From positions 1-33,476 of the forward strand of contig CAIYTC010000081.1 in NCBI GenBank assembly GCA_903929005.1: 33,476 nucleotides of DNA, in the 5' to 3' direction. Within the stretch, counting starts at the first letter, position 1. Each line of letters begins with the position of its first letter. The notes beneath the pieces were generated by a model, which did no database searches, had not been told where the DNA came from, and saw nothing but the letters and a program-made list of their open reading frames with translations. The position numbers were made by a program, and so were the translations under genes. Positions 1 through 7,160 of this stretch are shown in pieces. This DNA is from an uncultured Dehalococcoidia bacterium (GTDB lineage Bacteria; Chloroflexota; Dehalococcoidia; GIF9; UBA5629).

Positions 1-758
1 ACGGCTTTATCAACCCAACCCTGTATTATAGGCGAGCACCAGGCGCGGATTTGCATGGCATTCATAACGATGCCGCGATGCGAGTGCATCACCCCCTTGG
101 GCGTGCCGGTCGTACCTCCGCTGAATAGGATGAGGGCAGTATCCTGGGGGCCGACTGATATGGGGGGTAGCGGCTCACCGGCATATTTCCGCAGGATATC
201 CTGAAACCAGAGATCACCCGGTTGCAGCTCGATCCTGTGTCCCTGCTTTTTTTCCATTAAAAGGGTGAACATGACGCGCATGAACGGGCTCAGGTATTCC
301 TTGATGGAGGTGGCTATGACCGTCTTTACATTGGTTTGCGATTGTACTTTTTTGACCTGGCTGTAGAAGGGCGTCAACACGATTACCGTCTCGGCGCCGC
401 AGTCCTTGAGGGCATGTATCAGCTCTTCCTCGGAGTACAGCGGGTTGACCTGTGCGGCAATACCTCCCGCTCTCCATACGGCAAATTGGCTTATGATTAT
501 CTGGGGACAGTTGGGCATCATCAGCGCGACGCGGTCACCCTTTTTCACGCCAGAACCGGCCAATGCCCTGGCCAGCAACTCAACATATTCAACAAACTTT
601 TGATAGGATATGGTATTGCCTTTAAACCAGATCATGGTTTTATCGGGACCCTGGGCTGCATTTTCCTTGATAACGTCCAGCAGCGTGATGTCAGGATATG
701 GTTCCAATGTATGGGGCACACCTTTGTCGTAGTTGTTTAACCAGGGATAGTCAGCCAC
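1..758 (-). CDS. Long-chain acyl-CoA ligase (AMP-forming), N-terminal part, runs off the left edge
   Basis: Activates a fatty acid or other carboxylic acid to its acyl-CoA through an acyl-adenylate. I translated the minus strand myself. The reading starts at GTG 758 (VADYPWLNNY), preceded by a strong GAGGAGGT ribosome-binding site, and stays open for 252 codons to the window edge. It contains the adenylate-forming family P-loop, LILFSGGTTGTPKGVMHSHR, at about residues 206-225, and family-typical stretches such as GDRVALMMPNCPQ and GGIAAQVNPLYSEEEL. The family is usually 500-560 aa, so roughly half is present. The C-terminal catalytic lysine domain lies outside the window and the substrate cannot be told. 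The upstream region carries a TATAAT box and a 23-bp repeat shared with the region upstream of the corrinoid gene. Confidence 0.9.
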   Translation of the reverse strand, partial: MADYPWLNNYDKGVPHTLEPYPDITLLDVIKENAAQGPDKTMIWFKGNTISYQKFVEYVELLARALAGSGVKKGDRVALMMPNCPQIIISQFAVWRAGGIAAQVNPLYSEEELIHALKDCGAETVIVLTPFYSQVKKVQSQTNVKTVIATSIKEYLSPFMRVMFTLLMEKKQGHRIELQPGDLWFQDILRKYAGEPLPPISVGPQDTALILFSGGTTGTPKGVMHSHRGIVMNAMQIRAWCSPIIQGWVDKA

Positions 759-810
759 TTCGGACCTCCTCGTCTCCTAATTTTACTCCGCAGGCTTTCT
801 GCTGGCAGCG

Positions 811-844
811 ATTATAGCATGAACCGGGATTTCCCATATCAATT
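811..844 (-). promoter_or_regulatory. Promoter with operator-like repeat upstream of acyl-CoA ligase
   Basis: On the minus strand there is a TATAAT -10 box (811-816) and a TTGATA -35-like box (837-842) with a long 20-bp spacer. The spacer and -35 box are covered by a 23-bp sequence (822-844, plus-strand core CCGGGATTTCCCATA) that recurs at 2795-2817. The core has GGGA/TCCC symmetry, so it could bind a dimeric regulator. The promoter is an inference; the repeat itself is directly visible. Confidence 0.45.
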
Positions 845-924
845 CGCAACCAGGCAATTGTCATCCGTCATCATCTGCAGTCACAAGAGTATACCTTAAC
901 CAAATAGCTGTAGTCCCCTGATAT

Positions 925-2082
925 TTATCCCTGCGGCAAATGGTTCTTTACGGAATTGATCATAACCTGGAAATTCTCGAATTTGGCGTCGAACGGTATT
1001 GTGCACCCGGTGCTCAGGATGAAACCCGTCTTCCCTTTGCCGATATGGTCGATCAGCTTTTCGCAATAGGCCTGCATCTCTTGGGGTGTGCCGATGCTGC
1101 TGAGTGAGGCGGGGACGTCTCCCATGATACACATATGGTTTTTGAGTATTTCCTTGGCCTTAAAGATATCCGTGGTGCTGTCCAGCTCGCAGACGCACAT
1201 TTTCTTCGGGAGGTCGAGGAGGTAGGGCAGATTGAGCGTCCAGTCCTGGTCGAAATGCATCACCGTTATCAGCCCTTCGCCGGCAAATGCGTCTATCATC
1301 TTTTTCATATAGCGGAATTCAAATCGTTCGAATATCCTTAACGGGTAGTAGAAACAACCGCCCCTTTCCAGTATCAATTCTACGCCCGGTATGCCGGTCG
1401 TACGGGCCGCTTCAATAGCAAATACAATCAGATCGTCGATCATGGCATCCATAACAGCCTGGACCTTGTCGGGGAACCGGTAGAGATCCTGCGTAAACGA
1501 AACCAGCGACCTCCTGGTGGAAAGGAACATAAGCGGCGACATAACAATGGAGCCGCAAAGTGAGGGGATGTTGCGGGCCTTCCACACTTCACCTTCGGTC
1601 CTGTAGCGGTCCATCTGCCTTTTGGTCCAGGCGAGTAAAATCTCCGGGTCCAGGGGGAAAAAGCGTCCGAGGTGCTTTTCGGCGAAGCCTGTCCAGCCCA
1701 GCTTTATTATCTCGTCGTAGTCCTCGATCGTAAGGAGCTCTTTTTCTATGAACTGGGGCGACGAATCAAGAGAAAAGCCCGGTTCCTTCCCGGGGTACCT
1801 CGTATCACCGATGACTACCTGCATAACGGCAGCAATGCTGGGGGGTATGGGAAGGCTATATCCCGGCAGGATCATGGCATCCCAGCCGCCGACGTCATTG
1901 AAGGTATCGACGATGGCCTGGAAGCCCCTGCGGGGGTGGGAGATGCCCTCGGCCACCGTCATGCCCCTGTGCCTGGATGGAAACATAACGTCCATAAGGG
2001 GCGCGACAGGGATACGGTCACATGGCTCAAGCTTGATAGCGGCCCAGGTACGCCGGGTGGGGGTCATGGTCTCCTTGATCAC
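925..2082 (-). CDS. Uroporphyrinogen decarboxylase-fold corrinoid methyltransferase (MtaA/CmuA-like)
   Basis: A UroD-superfamily protein of 385 aa, the family of Zn-dependent methyltransferases that move methyl groups between corrinoid proteins and a thiol, folate or other carrier. Its gene lies directly downstream of a corrinoid-protein gene, so that protein is the likely partner. The start is GTG 2082, immediately after the upstream stop and 8 nt after GGAGG. ATG 2067 (MTPTRR) with AAGGAG just ahead is an equally possible start. Visible motifs are H276-F-D278 in VMHFDQDW and C360 in STGCTIPF, the positions expected for zinc ligands. MtaA-type enzymes usually have H-x-C, so the middle ligand is Asp here. 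A true haem-pathway UroD is unlikely because of this context. The methyl donor is unknown; methoxylated aromatics, methylamines or methanol are possible. Confidence 0.8.
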   Translation of the reverse strand: MIKETMTPTRRTWAAIKLEPCDRIPVAPLMDVMFPSRHRGMTVAEGISHPRRGFQAIVDTFNDVGGWDAMILPGYSLPIPPSIAAVMQVVIGDTRYPGKEPGFSLDSSPQFIEKELLTIEDYDEIIKLGWTGFAEKHLGRFFPLDPEILLAWTKRQMDRYRTEGEVWKARNIPSLCGSIVMSPLMFLSTRRSLVSFTQDLYRFPDKVQAVMDAMIDDLIVFAIEAARTTGIPGVELILERGGCFYYPLRIFERFEFRYMKKMIDAFAGEGLITVMHFDQDWTLNLPYLLDLPKKMCVCELDSTTDIFKAKEILKNHMCIMGDVPASLSSIGTPQEMQAYCEKLIDHIGKGKTGFILSTGCTIPFDAKFENFQVMINSVKNHLPQG

Positions 2083-2715
2083 CTATCTCACCTCCCCGGC
2101 CAGTTTCTTGCACAGTTCAACCCCTTCAGGGGCGTCGTCCGTGAAGGCGTCGGCGCCCACGTATTTGCGGACGACCTCGGTGACGATGCCGCCTCCGATG
2201 ATGACCTTTACCTTATCTCGCAGGCCGGCCGCTTCCAGCGCCTGGACGGTCTGTTTCATGGACTCGAAGGAGGGTGTGAGCAGGCCGGAGATGCCCAGGA
2301 TGGGTGCCCCAGTTTCCTTCAGCTTATTAACGAAGACCTCGGGGGCTGCATCTACGCCCACATCGAAGATTTCGAAGCCGGCGGCTTTTAGAAGCGTGGC
2401 CGCGATATCCTTTCCGATGTTATGGATGTCGCCCCTGGCGGTGCCGAGCACCATTTTGGCGAGCGGCTTTCCGCACTGGCCCGCTTTCAAATTAGGCTCG
2501 ATGGCGGCCATGGCCTCCTTAAATATCTCGCCGGACATGATCAGTTCGCCCAGGAAATACTCTTTATTCTTGTAGCGTTGTCCGACGATTTCCATGCCCC
2601 GGCGGCACTCATCCACTATCGACATTGGGTTTGTGCCCGAGGCGATTTTATCCTGCACGATTTTCTTGACCTCGTCTTCCTTGAGGTCGGCTATGGCATC
2701 GGCGAGCTCAGACAT
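2083..2715 (-). CDS. Methyltransferase cognate corrinoid (cobalamin-binding) protein
   Basis: A 210-aa carrier of a corrinoid cofactor that shuttles a methyl group between two methyltransferases (MtaC/MtbC/MttC type). Residues 1-85 form the helical cap domain. Residues 86-210 are the B12-binding Rossmann domain with the diagnostic D96-x-H98-x2-G101 motif (GDIHNIGKD, where His is the lower cobalt ligand), followed by GISGLLT (141-147) and IIGGG (172-176). Length and motif spacing are normal for the family. The start ATG 2715 has an ideal AGGAGG ribosome-binding site. The stop abuts the UroD-fold gene, so the two are surely co-transcribed. No substrate-specific methyltransferase I lies beside it, so the methyl donor is not evident. 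Confidence 0.92.
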   Translation of the reverse strand: MSELADAIADLKEDEVKKIVQDKIASGTNPMSIVDECRRGMEIVGQRYKNKEYFLGELIMSGEIFKEAMAAIEPNLKAGQCGKPLAKMVLGTARGDIHNIGKDIAATLLKAAGFEIFDVGVDAAPEVFVNKLKETGAPILGISGLLTPSFESMKQTVQALEAAGLRDKVKVIIGGGIVTEVVRKYVGADAFTDDAPEGVELCKKLAGEVR

Positions 2716-2794
2716 GATTCCTCCTATAATTAGTTATAGTTCGACTCCAGTGAACCAAAGCTTAGGGAACCTGTCCGCTCCCTGCCAAATTTTT

Positions 2795-2817
2795 AACCGG
2801 GATTTCCCATACCAATT
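2795..2817 (-). repeat. Second copy of 23-bp repeat upstream of the corrinoid operon
   Basis: AACCGGGATTTCCCATA followed by CCAATT matches 822-844 with a single difference (T to C). Both copies lie upstream of minus-strand genes. This copy is 80 bp upstream of the corrinoid start and has no TATAAT at the corresponding distance, so it is either a regulator-binding site or a small dispersed repeat. Confidence 0.6.
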
Positions 2818-2888
2818 TCTCAAAAGGCTTGTGTCACTATATCGCTTTGCTATTTGGCTGTCAATATAAAAGCCGGGGTGAAAAGAGC

Positions 2889-2937
2889 TTGATTTCATGT
2901 ACTCTTTTTTAATATACTATACTCATTATGAGTACAT
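2889..2937 (+). promoter_or_regulatory. HEPN/MNT operon promoter with palindromic operator over the start codon
   Basis: Visible are a -35-like TTGATT (2889-2894), an 18-bp spacer and -10 TATACT (2913-2918). This puts the transcription start within a few bases of the ATG at 2928. No Shine-Dalgarno sequence precedes the ATG, so the mRNA is probably leaderless or nearly so. An exact inverted repeat, ATGTACTC (2897-2904) and GAGTACAT (2930-2937), has centres 33 bp apart, about three helical turns. A nested perfect palindrome TACTCAT-T-ATGAGTA (2920-2934) covers the start codon. Binding here would block the promoter, which fits autorepression by the winged-helix domain of the encoded antitoxin (inference). 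Confidence 0.65.
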
Positions 2938-3530
2938 CGCTGTCTGAGCCATTCCTGGCGCGCTTCCTGCTGGGCAGGACGCGCAGCGCCGTGCTGTCCT
3001 ATTTATACCGCGACCCCGCACGATCGTATTACCTGCGACAGGTCATAAAGGGGTCAGGGGGCAGTCCGGGTGCGGTCCAGCGCGAGGTCCGCCTGCTTGT
3101 CTCTGCCGGACTGGTCGTCCGCAGCATGAAAGGGAGCCAGCCATTTTACTGCGCCAACAGGCAGTGCCTCGTGTACGAAGAGATAAGGGACTTCCTGGGC
3201 AAAACCATGTTCGGTCAGCAGACTGCGTCCAGGGCCGCAAGGAATATACTGGTGCCTGAGGACAAGCTATCCGAGCTCTGCCGCAGGCACTACATAACCA
3301 GGCTGTCCTTCTTCGGTTCCGTGCTGCGCGATGACTTCGACAGCTCGAGCGATATCGATGTGCTGGTGGAGTTTGAGCCCGGCCACGTGCCTGGCTGGGC
3401 CTTCTTCGGCATTGAGGAGGAGCTTTCGCAGATGCTGGGGCGCAAAGTTGAACTGTCCACCCCCGCTGACCTGAGCAAACATATCAGGGACGATGTGGCC
3501 AGGGAAGCGGAGATACATTATGGCGGTTAA
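2928..3530 (+). CDS. MntA-type nucleotidyltransferase antitoxin with N-terminal winged-helix DNA-binding domain
   Basis: A 200-aa protein. Residues ~15-90 look like an ArsR-type winged helix (LGRTRSAVLSYLY, a GGSPGAVQREVRLL recognition helix, then SAGLV and a beta wing). Residues ~105-180 form a minimal nucleotidyltransferase domain with the exact GS-x10-DxD signature: G130-S131, D142-I-D144. In characterised HEPN/MNT pairs such as HepT/MntA, this domain neutralises the HEPN RNase by attaching AMP groups to its tyrosine. The gene overlaps the HEPN gene by 11 nt (ATG inside the last codons), so they are translationally coupled. Most MntA proteins are ~100-140 aa without a DNA-binding domain; here the fusion suggests the antitoxin is also the operon's repressor. 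Confidence 0.88.
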   Translation: MSTSLSEPFLARFLLGRTRSAVLSYLYRDPARSYYLRQVIKGSGGSPGAVQREVRLLVSAGLVVRSMKGSQPFYCANRQCLVYEEIRDFLGKTMFGQQTASRAARNILVPEDKLSELCRRHYITRLSFFGSVLRDDFDSSSDIDVLVEFEPGHVPGWAFFGIEEELSQMLGRKVELSTPADLSKHIRDDVAREAEIHYGG

Positions 3531-3870
3531 GCGCGACCGGGCGCTGGTAAAGGACATCATCGACCACGCTTCGGAGGCCGTGGCTATTTCGGGCGGCCGG
3601 CGCCGCGGGGACCTCGACACAGACCTGCAATTAAAGTACGCCAGCGAACGCCTTATCGACATAGTAGGCGAGGCAGCCGGCAATTTATCTCCTGAATTCC
3701 GCGGACAGCAGCCTGAAATACCCTGGAACCTGATAATTGGAATGCGCAACCGCCTTATCCACGGCTACGGCGAGATCAATCTTGACCGCCTTTGGGCGAC
3801 GCTTGCGGATGATCTGCCCAAACTGGTAGCAAACCTGAAGGACGCCCTGCAAGATATGACGGGCCGTTAA
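3520..3870 (+). CDS. HepT-like HEPN-domain toxin (RNase)
   Basis: A 116-aa DUF86/HEPN protein, the predicted ribonuclease toxin partner of the upstream nucleotidyltransferase. It contains the active-site R-x4-H-x-Y motif (RNRLIHGY, R76, H81, Y83). In the characterised HepT family, R and H are catalytic and Y is the residue AMPylated by MntA. I chose ATG 3520 (MAVKRD), which overlaps the mntA-like stop, over the upstream ATG 3493. The overlap and a purine-rich AGGGAAGCGGAGA stretch support it, and 116 aa is normal length. The gene converges on cooC with only 12 bp between the two stop codons. Confidence 0.88.
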   Translation: MAVKRDRALVKDIIDHASEAVAISGGRRRGDLDTDLQLKYASERLIDIVGEAAGNLSPEFRGQQPEIPWNLIIGMRNRLIHGYGEINLDRLWATLADDLPKLVANLKDALQDMTGR

Positions 3871-3882
3871 TGAGAAAAAAGG

Positions 3883-4644
3883 CTACCTGATTTTAAGCCT
3901 GTAGAGTATCTCCTGAACCGCCCGGCGGAAGCCGGAATCGAAGGGCAATTGCGTGAGAGGTTTTCCTTTTATATCCAGGTCGGAGATGCTGGAGTCCTCC
4001 GGTATGGTGGCGAAGAGCATCAGCCCCGACTTATCCACAGCTTCCTTAAATTCAGCCGGCAGGCCTTTGCGCAGTCGGTTCACCACCAGCAGCACGCCCC
4101 CCTTGATATTGGTACGTATCTCCTGGCTGAGCTGCTGCAGGCGGATGCAGGTATTGAGCCCGCGCATGGTGGGGTCGGTCACCGCCAGCAGGAAATCGAT
4201 ATCCTGGGTGGTCTGCCGGCTGATATGCTCCAGCCCGGCCTCGCAATCCATGACCACGTAGTCGTAGCTCTTGGCCAGCTTATCGATGGAGAAACGTATC
4301 ATGTGGTTGGCAGAGCAGTAACAGCCCGTCCCCTCCGGATGGCCCATGGCCAGCAGGTCGAACCTGTCGGTCTCAACCAGCGATTCGTGTATGCGGGCAT
4401 TGAGTATCTCCTGCTTGGAGGCATCCATCCTCAATCGTCCGTCTTTTACGGCGTCCTTCATCTTCTCTCGCGTCCTGCCCACCGTGCTCCGCACATCCAC
4501 GCCCAGGGCGTCGTTGAGGTTGGCGCTGGGGTCGGCGTCCACGGCCAGCACCGCGCCCAGGTTGGCCAGGAAATCTATCAATATGGCTGAGATGGCGGTC
4601 TTGCCCACGCCCCCCTTGCCCGCCACTGTAATGGTAACTGTCAT
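3883..4644 (-). CDS. cooC: CooC-type nickel-insertion ATPase for CODH/ACS
   Basis: A 253-aa MinD/SIMIBI-class ATPase that loads nickel into carbon monoxide dehydrogenase or acetyl-CoA synthase. It has the deviant Walker A loop GKGGVGKT (9-16), switch I DADPSANL (36-43), the nickel-binding CxC motif G-C108-Y-C110, and the Walker B region YVVMDCEAGLEH (129-140). It is the last gene of the minus-strand acs cluster, and its ATG follows the NuoF-like stop by one base. The neighbouring CODH-like subunit appears to lack a nickel C-cluster, so the client is more likely the A-cluster of AcsB (inference; that role is known for the related protein AcsF). Confidence 0.88.
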   Translation of the reverse strand: MTVTITVAGKGGVGKTAISAILIDFLANLGAVLAVDADPSANLNDALGVDVRSTVGRTREKMKDAVKDGRLRMDASKQEILNARIHESLVETDRFDLLAMGHPEGTGCYCSANHMIRFSIDKLAKSYDYVVMDCEAGLEHISRQTTQDIDFLLAVTDPTMRGLNTCIRLQQLSQEIRTNIKGGVLLVVNRLRKGLPAEFKEAVDKSGLMLFATIPEDSSISDLDIKGKPLTQLPFDSGFRRAVQEILYRLKIR

Positions 4645-4645
4645 G

Positions 4646-6568
4646 TTATTCAGGCTCCTTAGAAGGCGTCCCCGGTTTCGTCCTGCGGTTTTCAGGTACC
4701 AGGCTGACCGGCGACAACCGTATCACAGCATTATACTCCGCGGGGCAGACCAGTTCACAACTGCCGCATTTCGTACACTTTCCCTGGTCAACCACCTTCA
4801 GCCCCTGCTCATCGCTGAAGACGGCCTCGGCTGGGCAGGCCAGCACGCAGTGGTCGCAGCCCTTATAGCATTTCTCGGGCAGGATGTAGTAGGCGGTCAG
4901 TTCCTTGCAGACGCGCGCCGGGCAGTGCTGCTCCAGCACATGGGCCTCGTACTCACCGCAGAAGTAGCGCAGCGTGGTCAGCACCGGGTTGGGCGCCATC
5001 CTGCCCAGGCCACAGAGCGAGCCTTCTTTGATGTCTTCGGCCAACTCCTGCAGGGCTTCCAGCAACTTTAGCGTACCCTGGCCTTTAGTTATATCATCCA
5101 GCATAGAGAACATGTGGCAGGTTCCGATACGGCATTGCGTGCATTTGCCGCAGGACTCCTGCCGGCTGAAATCGGTGAAGAATTTGGCGGTATCCACCAT
5201 GCAGTTGTCCTCGTCCATGACGATAACGCCGCCCGAGCCCATGATAGCGCCGGCCTCCTTCAGCGAGTCGAAATCGATGGGTGTATCCAGCAGGCCTTCG
5301 GGCAGGCAGCCTCCCGAGGGTCCGCCGATCTGTACCGCCTTGAATTGCCTGCCCCTCTTCATCCCGCCGCCGATGTCGTAAACCAGCGTGCGCAGTGAGG
5401 TCCCCATGGGCGCCTCGGCCAGTCCGGTGTTTTCCAGTTTGCCGGCCAGCGCGAAGAGCGCCGTGCCCGGACTATTCCTCGTGCCGATACCCGCGAACCA
5501 GCCGCCTCCCTTCTGTATAATAAGGGGGACATAGGCCAGCGTCTTGACGTTATTGACCAGCGTGGGCTGGCCCCACAGTCCGGCTTCGGCGGGGTAGGGT
5601 GGCCGCTGCTCCGGCCAGGAGCGCCTGCCCTCGATGGCGGCTATCAAAGCCGTCTCCTCACCCGAAACGAAGGCCCCTGCGCCTTTGACTATCTCAACTT
5701 TATAGCTGAAACCCGACTTTAAAATGTCCCTGCCCAGCAGGCCTTTCTCTGACGCCTGCCGGAGCGCTATCTCCAGCCGCTGGATGGCCAGCGGGTACTC
5801 CTCCCTTACGTAAATATAGCCTTGTTTGGCCCCTATGGTATATCCCGCGATGATCAGGCCCTCGATAACAGCCTGCGGGTCGCTCTCCAGCAGCACGCGG
5901 TCCATGAAGGCCCCCGGGTCGCCCTCGTCGGCGTTGCAGATGACGTACTTAGTTTTGCTTTTAGCCCGTGAGCACATCGCCCATTTAGCTGCCGTGCTGA
6001 ATCCGGCGCCTCCCCTTCCCCGCAGTCCTGACTTTTCAAGTTCGCTGAGTATCCTGCCGGGCTTCATCTCCAGCGCCCTGGCAAGTCCCCGGTACCCGCC
6101 GCCGGCGATGTAGTGGTCGATTTCCAGCGGTGAGCTGTAGCCGCAGTTGCGCAGCAACACCCTCGACTGATATTTGAACAGGTCGAGTTCGGGGATGTAA
6201 ACCGCTTCCTCACCACCGCCCGCCACCGTCCCCAGCGCCAGTTCCAGGCAGGGATCATCGCCCCGGACGTAACCTTCCACAAGTTGCGGCGCCATCTGCG
6301 GCGTGACGTTGTGGTAGCAGACGGTGAAATCTCCGGGCTTGATGATGACCACCAGCGGCTCGCAGGAGCACAACCCCATACAGCCGACCTCCGACACCCG
6401 TGCCTTCCCCTCCAGCCCTGTGATTTCACGCCGGATAGCCTCAAGGACGGCCATCGAGCCGGCAGCGCGCCCGCAGGTAGCCGTGCCCACTAAAATGTGT
6501 GTGATTTCACCATTATAAAGGGATCCCCAGTTCTGCCTGGCCAGCCGTTCAATTTCCCCAAAGGTCAT
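4646..6568 (-). CDS. NuoF/HydB-like flavo-iron-sulfur NAD(P)H dehydrogenase subunit
   Basis: A 640-aa protein that oxidises or reduces NAD(P) through FMN and passes electrons to iron-sulfur clusters. In order: a thioredoxin-like 2Fe-2S domain (1-110; C32, C63, C67, C69 in TCGRAAG and GCMGLCSC), a NuoF FMN/NADH core (GRGGAGF 184-190, NADEGDPGAFMDR 212-224), an SLBB region (~370-420), the N3-type 4Fe-4S site (ESCGKCTQCRIGTC 471-484 with C519), and two C-terminal ferredoxin motifs (C567/571/574/578 and C598/601/604/608). The first ferredoxin motif is C-x3-C rather than C-x2-C. The architecture matches HydB of electron-bifurcating hydrogenases and NuoF-like subunits of formate dehydrogenases. No hydrogenase or NuoG gene lies nearby; its position inside the acs cluster suggests it serves that complex. 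Confidence 0.9.
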   Translation of the reverse strand: MTFGEIERLARQNWGSLYNGEITHILVGTATCGRAAGSMAVLEAIRREITGLEGKARVSEVGCMGLCSCEPLVVIIKPGDFTVCYHNVTPQMAPQLVEGYVRGDDPCLELALGTVAGGGEEAVYIPELDLFKYQSRVLLRNCGYSSPLEIDHYIAGGGYRGLARALEMKPGRILSELEKSGLRGRGGAGFSTAAKWAMCSRAKSKTKYVICNADEGDPGAFMDRVLLESDPQAVIEGLIIAGYTIGAKQGYIYVREEYPLAIQRLEIALRQASEKGLLGRDILKSGFSYKVEIVKGAGAFVSGEETALIAAIEGRRSWPEQRPPYPAEAGLWGQPTLVNNVKTLAYVPLIIQKGGGWFAGIGTRNSPGTALFALAGKLENTGLAEAPMGTSLRTLVYDIGGGMKRGRQFKAVQIGGPSGGCLPEGLLDTPIDFDSLKEAGAIMGSGGVIVMDEDNCMVDTAKFFTDFSRQESCGKCTQCRIGTCHMFSMLDDITKGQGTLKLLEALQELAEDIKEGSLCGLGRMAPNPVLTTLRYFCGEYEAHVLEQHCPARVCKELTAYYILPEKCYKGCDHCVLACPAEAVFSDEQGLKVVDQGKCTKCGSCELVCPAEYNAVIRLSPVSLVPENRRTKPGTPSKEPE

Positions 6569-6573
6569 CAGTG

Positions 6574-7101
6574 TTAACCTGCGCCCAGCCCTTTTTGAAT
6601 TGACGAGGGATTTAATTCTACCAGAACCTCTTCCACCCTGGGAGGCGTCATCCTTGGATAAACATCCTTGCCGATGGTGACCACGGGGGCGAGCGCGCAG
6701 CAGCCGATGCAGGCCACGCGGTCAAGGTCGAATTCGCGGTCTTCGCTGGTCCCGCCTACCTCGATTTTAAGCTCCCTCGCTACGGCATCCAGGACAAGCT
6801 GCCCCCCGGACAGGTGGCAGGCCGTGCCCAGGCAAACACGCACCGGTTTCTTCCCCGGTGGGCTGAAGCGGAACTGGTTATAGAAGGTCGCCACGCCCCA
6901 GACCGTAGCGGAAGACATCTTGAGGGATTTTGCTACCTCAAGCATGTCCTGATTGGAAAGATATCCCTCCCGGGATTGTATTTCCTGGAGGATATCGATA
7001 AGGTGGCGGGCGTGGCGGCGGGATTCAACCAGGATGTCGATTATTTCTACGTTTTCTTGATTCAAAGAAGATTCCCCCTGTTCCAGGGATTGTTTCGTCA
7101 C
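6574..7101 (-). CDS. NuoE/HydC-like 2Fe-2S thioredoxin-fold subunit
   Basis: A 175-aa partner of the NuoF-like protein. The N-terminal half is a helical bundle (SREGYLS, ATVWGVATFYNQF). The C-terminal thioredoxin-like domain binds one 2Fe-2S cluster through C90-x4-C95 (CLGTAC) and C131-x3-C135 (CIGCC). The start is GTG 7101 with GAGGA six bases upstream. Both the ribosome-binding site and the first codons (MTKQS) lie inside a copy of the dispersed repeat at 7088-7121. The gap of five bases to the NuoF-like gene indicates one transcript. Residues 1-15 look dispensable and may be repeat-derived rather than part of the ancestral protein. Confidence 0.9.
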   Translation of the reverse strand: MTKQSLEQGESSLNQENVEIIDILVESRRHARHLIDILQEIQSREGYLSNQDMLEVAKSLKMSSATVWGVATFYNQFRFSPPGKKPVRVCLGTACHLSGGQLVLDAVARELKIEVGGTSEDREFDLDRVACIGCCALAPVVTIGKDVYPRMTPPRVEEVLVELNPSSIQKGLGAG

Positions 7102-7149
7102 TGCGTTCCTCGCAAAGACATGAAGATAGCCTCTTTCCCCGCGATGACA
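7088..7149 (-). repeat. Dispersed repeat, one short plus one long unit, overlapping the NuoE-like start
   Basis: Read on the minus strand, a short unit starting TGTCATCGCGGGGA (7149-7136) is followed by a long unit starting TGTCTTTGCGAGGA (7121-7108) and ending CGAAACAATC. The same short-then-long order occurs at the other three loci of this family. Together they fill almost the whole acsC to NuoE-like gap and run into the coding sequence. Confidence 0.75.
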
Positions 7150-7160
7150 TTATATTACCG

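Noticed and set aside
336-740. Plus-strand open frame of 134 codons
   Set aside because: It is the shadow of the minus-strand acyl-CoA ligase, which has clear family motifs in its own frame.
1748-2575. Plus-strand open frame of 275 codons spanning two minus-strand genes
   Set aside because: Low-complexity translation rich in Ser/Pro/Met, antisense to well-conserved methyltransferase and corrinoid genes.
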